A stretch of DNA of 39,373 nt from positions 1 through 39,373 of the IMG/VR virus record IMGVR_UViG_3300032245_000183, one strand, 5' to 3'. This stretch comes from a virus. The translations under genes were made by a program, and so were the position numbers. The notes beneath the pieces were generated by a model. That model ran no database searches and had not been told where the DNA came from. It saw only the letters and a program-made list of their open reading frames with translations. Every line of letters starts with the position of its first letter. Positions within the stretch are counted from its first letter, which is position 1. Below, piece by piece: positions 36,843 through 39,373 of this stretch.

Positions 36843-37105
36843 TTGCTGATTACCTCCGCAAACTCAACAAACCCAACTCTGCGACCCTTTGCATCCTCGA
36901 AGTGATCTTTCCGTAGTCTGGTGATCATAAACTTCTCGCCATCGGAAGCACGAGCGATGAGATAAACTGGTTGGCCGTAGAAGCCACGATCAACCACAAT
37001 CATCTCCTCACAGATCACCTCGACAAAGCCGTGATCGTTTATGGATTTCATATAGTATCGTTTCCCAACCTCTAAGAGATTGGCCGTTAGTTGTGTGTTA
37101 TTCAT
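36839..37105 (-). CDS. First gene of the minus-strand operon (88 aa)
   Basis: ATG 37105 is nearest the divergent regulatory region. The product (MNNTQLTANLLEVGKRYYMK, then GFVEVICEEMIVVDRGFYGQ, VYLIARASDGEKFMITRLRK) is mostly beta strands, suggesting a small barrel-like fold. It starts the operon that runs to 34869. No family recognised. Confidence 0.6.
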   Translation of the reverse strand: MNNTQLTANLLEVGKRYYMKSINDHGFVEVICEEMIVVDRGFYGQPVYLIARASDGEKFMITRLRKDHFEDAKGRRVGFVEFAEVISK

Positions 37106-37179
37106 AAGGTCAAACTAAAGCGGATTGCCTATAAGCACAATACTTTTTTTATGCTCAAAGTATGGTAGTAGTTTAACTA
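37106..37179. promoter_or_regulatory. Divergent regulatory region between minus operon and terminase
   Basis: A 74-bp gap between diverging genes. It holds an inverted repeat ATACTTT (37140-37146) and AAAGTAT (37157-37163) around an AT-rich centre, plus a minus-strand TTGAGC with TATAGG at about 18 bases that may be a weak promoter for the minus operon. The small terminase gene has no visible ribosome-binding site. Confidence 0.5.
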
Positions 37180-37842
37180 ATGGATCTTGCAGCGGACTCC
37201 ACCGCACCAGAAAAGGCTAAGAATGGGCGTGAGATATTTACCGATAAGATTGCCGATGAGATAGTGGCAGCTTGTGGAAGTGGATTTACCTTAGAGAAAG
37301 CGGGCGCGCTTGTGGGCGTTAATCCCTCCACCATTCGAACGTGGGCGCAGCGTAAACCCGATTTTGGTAAGAGAGTGGAGACGGCGCGGAAAAAGCACGA
37401 ATTGTCTCTTTTGAAAGATATACAACTTGCGGGCGAGAAATCATGGCAGGCCAAGGCTTGGATTCTAGAGCGTGGCTACAATTGGGCGCAACCCTCTGCC
37501 AGGTTGAATGTTACGCAAGAACACACTCACGGCATCAGCGGAAACTTGGCCTCATTGCTGGCGGGGATTGCGGGGAGAAAGAAAGAGAAGAAAGCGGAAG
37601 TTATTGAAACGCAAACACTTCAACAACCTAAAATGCAAATACCTTGTGTTGCAATTACTTCTGCTCATAAGTCGCAAAATGAATATTGTATCGAATCTGA
37701 AACGCTACAACCAGAAGCACTTACACCCAAAATTCCTAGGACTAAACACAAGCGAATGAAACTTCGCAAGCCTAGAGCCGAGTCACTTGCAAAGTATCCG
37801 CCCACCACCACGCCACCCGCCAACCCCCCAGCCCCCATTTAA
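37180..37842 (+). CDS. Small terminase subunit (220 aa)
   Basis: Residues about 20-70 (FTDKIADEIVAACGSGFTLE, KAGALVGVNPSTIRTWAQRK) form a helix-turn-helix typical of small terminase subunits that bind the packaging site. A helical middle (KHELSLLKDIQLAGEKSWQA) would give oligomerisation; the end is basic and proline-rich (PPTTTPPANPPAPI). The large subunit follows after 61 bp. It starts the late transcription unit. Confidence 0.78.
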   Translation: MDLAADSTAPEKAKNGREIFTDKIADEIVAACGSGFTLEKAGALVGVNPSTIRTWAQRKPDFGKRVETARKKHELSLLKDIQLAGEKSWQAKAWILERGYNWAQPSARLNVTQEHTHGISGNLASLLAGIAGRKKEKKAEVIETQTLQQPKMQIPCVAITSAHKSQNEYCIESETLQPEALTPKIPRTKHKRMKLRKPRAESLAKYPPTTTPPANPPAPI

Positions 37843-37903
37843 TACGCATATACCCCCCCAAATTATTGTGGCTCAAAACAAAAAGAGGTCTTAACATACA
37901 CCT

Positions 37904-39328
37904 ATGCCAAAGCCTCCAAAGCGTAGTCAAGAAGAGATACTCGAAGACCTCTCTAAACCATCTGCTTTCGCATCTAACGTCCTTGGCATCAATCTGTACG
38001 ACTGGCAACGCAAGGTATTACGCGATTTAGAGCCTAGAGACTGTCGCGTAGCCCTGCGTGCAGCCAACGGCTCTGGCAAGACCAGCACCGTAATTTCGGC
38101 TATTTTGATATGGCACGCGCTCGTTTACCCGCGCTCAATCGCTGTAACAACGGCAGGCGTTTTCCGTCAAGTCGAAAGTCAACTCTGGCCTAGCCTGCGA
38201 AATCACATTGCCAAGCTTGGTGGGGCTTGGGAGGTAACATCTGGCGAGATCCGCTACCTCCACTCCAACGGCAACACATCACGCATTATAGGCTACTCAG
38301 CGACTGATCCTGGGCGTGCTGAAGGATGGCACGCAGAAGACCACGAATACCATCCGTTGCTGATGGTTGTGGACGAAGCCAAGACCGTAGCCGACCCGCT
38401 GTTTGAGGCTATCAGCCGATGTCAACCAACTAGGCTGCTAATTGCATCCAGCCCAGGCGGGACTAGCGGTGCATTCTATCGTGCGTTCACCAAGGAAGCG
38501 AATATGTGGTCAAAGCACGCAGTCACAGCGTTTGACTGCCCACACATAACGCAGACCCAGATTGATGAGGTAGTCCAGCGTTACGGCGAGAAGCACCCGC
38601 TGACCCGATCTATGATCTACGGCGAGTTTGTTGACATAGGGCTGGAAAGCTTAGTTATCAACCTTACCCAGCTACAGAACTGCTACAACACGCCACCACG
38701 ATTCAAGCCAGGTGTACGCATAGCAGGCGTGGACTTTGCAGCGGGTGGCGATCAGAACGTGATCTGTATAAGTGACGGCAACAAGATTCTGCCTATGATT
38801 GCTTGGCGTGAGAAAGACACGATGGCAGCGGTTGGCAGGTTTATAGTCGAGTTTAAGAAGGCTGGTTTGGAAGCAAGCAACATCTACGCTGACGCAAGTG
38901 GTATGGGGATGGTTATGTGCGATGCCTTGGCTGAGTCTGGCTGGGCAGTCAATCGCGTGAACTTTGGAGGCACGGCATACGACAACAACGCCTATACCAA
39001 TCGGTCTGCCGAGATGTGGTATGGGATGGCAAAGAAGATTGAGAATGCCGAGATCATATTGCCAGAGGATGAGGACTTGACAGCGCAGTTGACTTGCAGG
39101 CGCACAATCACCAACAGCAAGGGCAAGCTTGGCGTGGAGTCAAAGGATTCAATGCGCGCCAGAGGCATAGCCTCACCCGATAGGGCTGACGCGCTGGCCT
39201 TGTGCCTCAGTAGCTCAAATGTCGGTCTTGACTTGACATTTCAGATAGAACGTCCAACTTGGAAGTCACTTCAAGAAATGATGGTATCCCACGATCCCGT
39301 CATGGCTGGATTTGACCCAGGAGGATAA
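37904..39328 (+). CDS. Large terminase subunit (474 aa)
   Basis: ATPase: Walker A AANGSGKT (53-60), Walker B LLMVVDEAK (152-160) and coupling motif IASSPGG (180-186). Nuclease: IAGVDFAAGGDQN (first Asp), IYADASGMGM (second acidic residue) and SPDRADALAL (third). All needed residues are present, so the packaging motor and nuclease should be active. GAGGT lies 13 bases before ATG. The gene crosses the arbitrary end of the window, and its last 78 bases are repeated at the beginning. Confidence 0.93.
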   Translation: MPKPPKRSQEEILEDLSKPSAFASNVLGINLYDWQRKVLRDLEPRDCRVALRAANGSGKTSTVISAILIWHALVYPRSIAVTTAGVFRQVESQLWPSLRNHIAKLGGAWEVTSGEIRYLHSNGNTSRIIGYSATDPGRAEGWHAEDHEYHPLLMVVDEAKTVADPLFEAISRCQPTRLLIASSPGGTSGAFYRAFTKEANMWSKHAVTAFDCPHITQTQIDEVVQRYGEKHPLTRSMIYGEFVDIGLESLVINLTQLQNCYNTPPRFKPGVRIAGVDFAAGGDQNVICISDGNKILPMIAWREKDTMAAVGRFIVEFKKAGLEASNIYADASGMGMVMCDALAESGWAVNRVNFGGTAYDNNAYTNRSAEMWYGMAKKIENAEIILPEDEDLTAQLTCRRTITNSKGKLGVESKDSMRARGIASPDRADALALCLSSSNVGLDLTFQIERPTWKSLQEMMVSHDPVMAGFDPGG

Positions 39329-39373
39329 ACACTATGAATATCTGGAATTGGATTACTTCAAATTGGCAAGAGA
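39251..39373. repeat. Second copy of the 123-base overlap
   Basis: Identical to bases 1-123; it includes the last 78 bases of the large terminase gene and the first 40 bases of the holin-candidate gene. It shows the molecule closes on itself. Confidence 0.9.

Noticed and set aside
36492-36905. 137-codon plus-strand frame
   Set aside because: It is antisense to two well-supported minus-strand genes that overlap each other by ATGA.
37843-37903. Terminator between small and large terminase genes
   Set aside because: The C-run and A-rich stretch do not form a stem; the two genes are likely cotranscribed.

Overview
The window is a complete circular phage genome of 39,250 bp written with a 123-base overlap: bases 39251-39373 repeat bases 1-123 exactly, and the large terminase gene runs across the junction. 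Portal, scaffold-like, N4-gp56-type coat, T7-like tail tube/nozzle and internal virion genes point to a short-tailed (podovirus-like) phage of a Gram-negative host. I see no integrase, repressor, DNA polymerase, RNA polymerase or tRNA, so a virulent phage relying on host polymerases is the simplest reading. Uncultured aquatic origin is a guess from gene style only.

Late region, plus strand, 37180 to 39328 and on through 1 to 22126: small and large terminase; a small membrane protein (holin candidate) and two overlapping spanin-like genes (84-579); portal (576-2456); a class I methyltransferase; scaffold-like protein (3352) and major capsid protein (4355); small structural genes (5467-6717) bracketed by two terminator-like hairpins; a cargo island with a BspA-type leucine-rich-repeat protein, a sulfotransferase, a 40-aa lipoprotein and an XhlA-like membrane protein (6780-8972); three repetitive or glycine-rich fibre proteins (8981-11774); tail tube and nozzle proteins (12128-14686); internal virion proteins up to a 1169-aa protein (17853-21362); and a GH108-like muramidase (21359-22126). 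A lone minus-strand secreted-protein gene with its own promoter (22123-22488) marks the border.

Early/middle region, plus strand, 22527-34631: three PD-(D/E)XK nucleases, a single-strand-binding-like protein, many small overlapping unknown genes, then a cluster of DNA- or sugar-modifying enzymes: a GT-A glycosyltransferase, a 2-oxoglutarate/Fe(II) oxygenase, a Mom-like DNA modification protein, a C5-cytosine methyltransferase with a second long gene overprinted in the +1 frame, and a GT9 glycosyltransferase. An AT-rich HNH gene, a primase-like protein and a RecA-fold helicase follow. A 241-bp non-coding stretch (33750-33990) holds palindromes, hairpins and an extended -10 promoter.

Minus-strand region, 37105 back to 34869: eight small genes, several too short for ordinary gene callers (27, 44, 52 and 57 aa), with good ribosome-binding sites, a hairpin and a family of short repeats. 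It diverges from the terminase operon at 37106-37179 and converges with the plus-strand early operon near 34632-34868. The most interesting signals are the overprinted reading frame in the methyltransferase, the possible DNA hypermodification cluster, the nested spanin-like genes, and the minus-strand microprotein operon.
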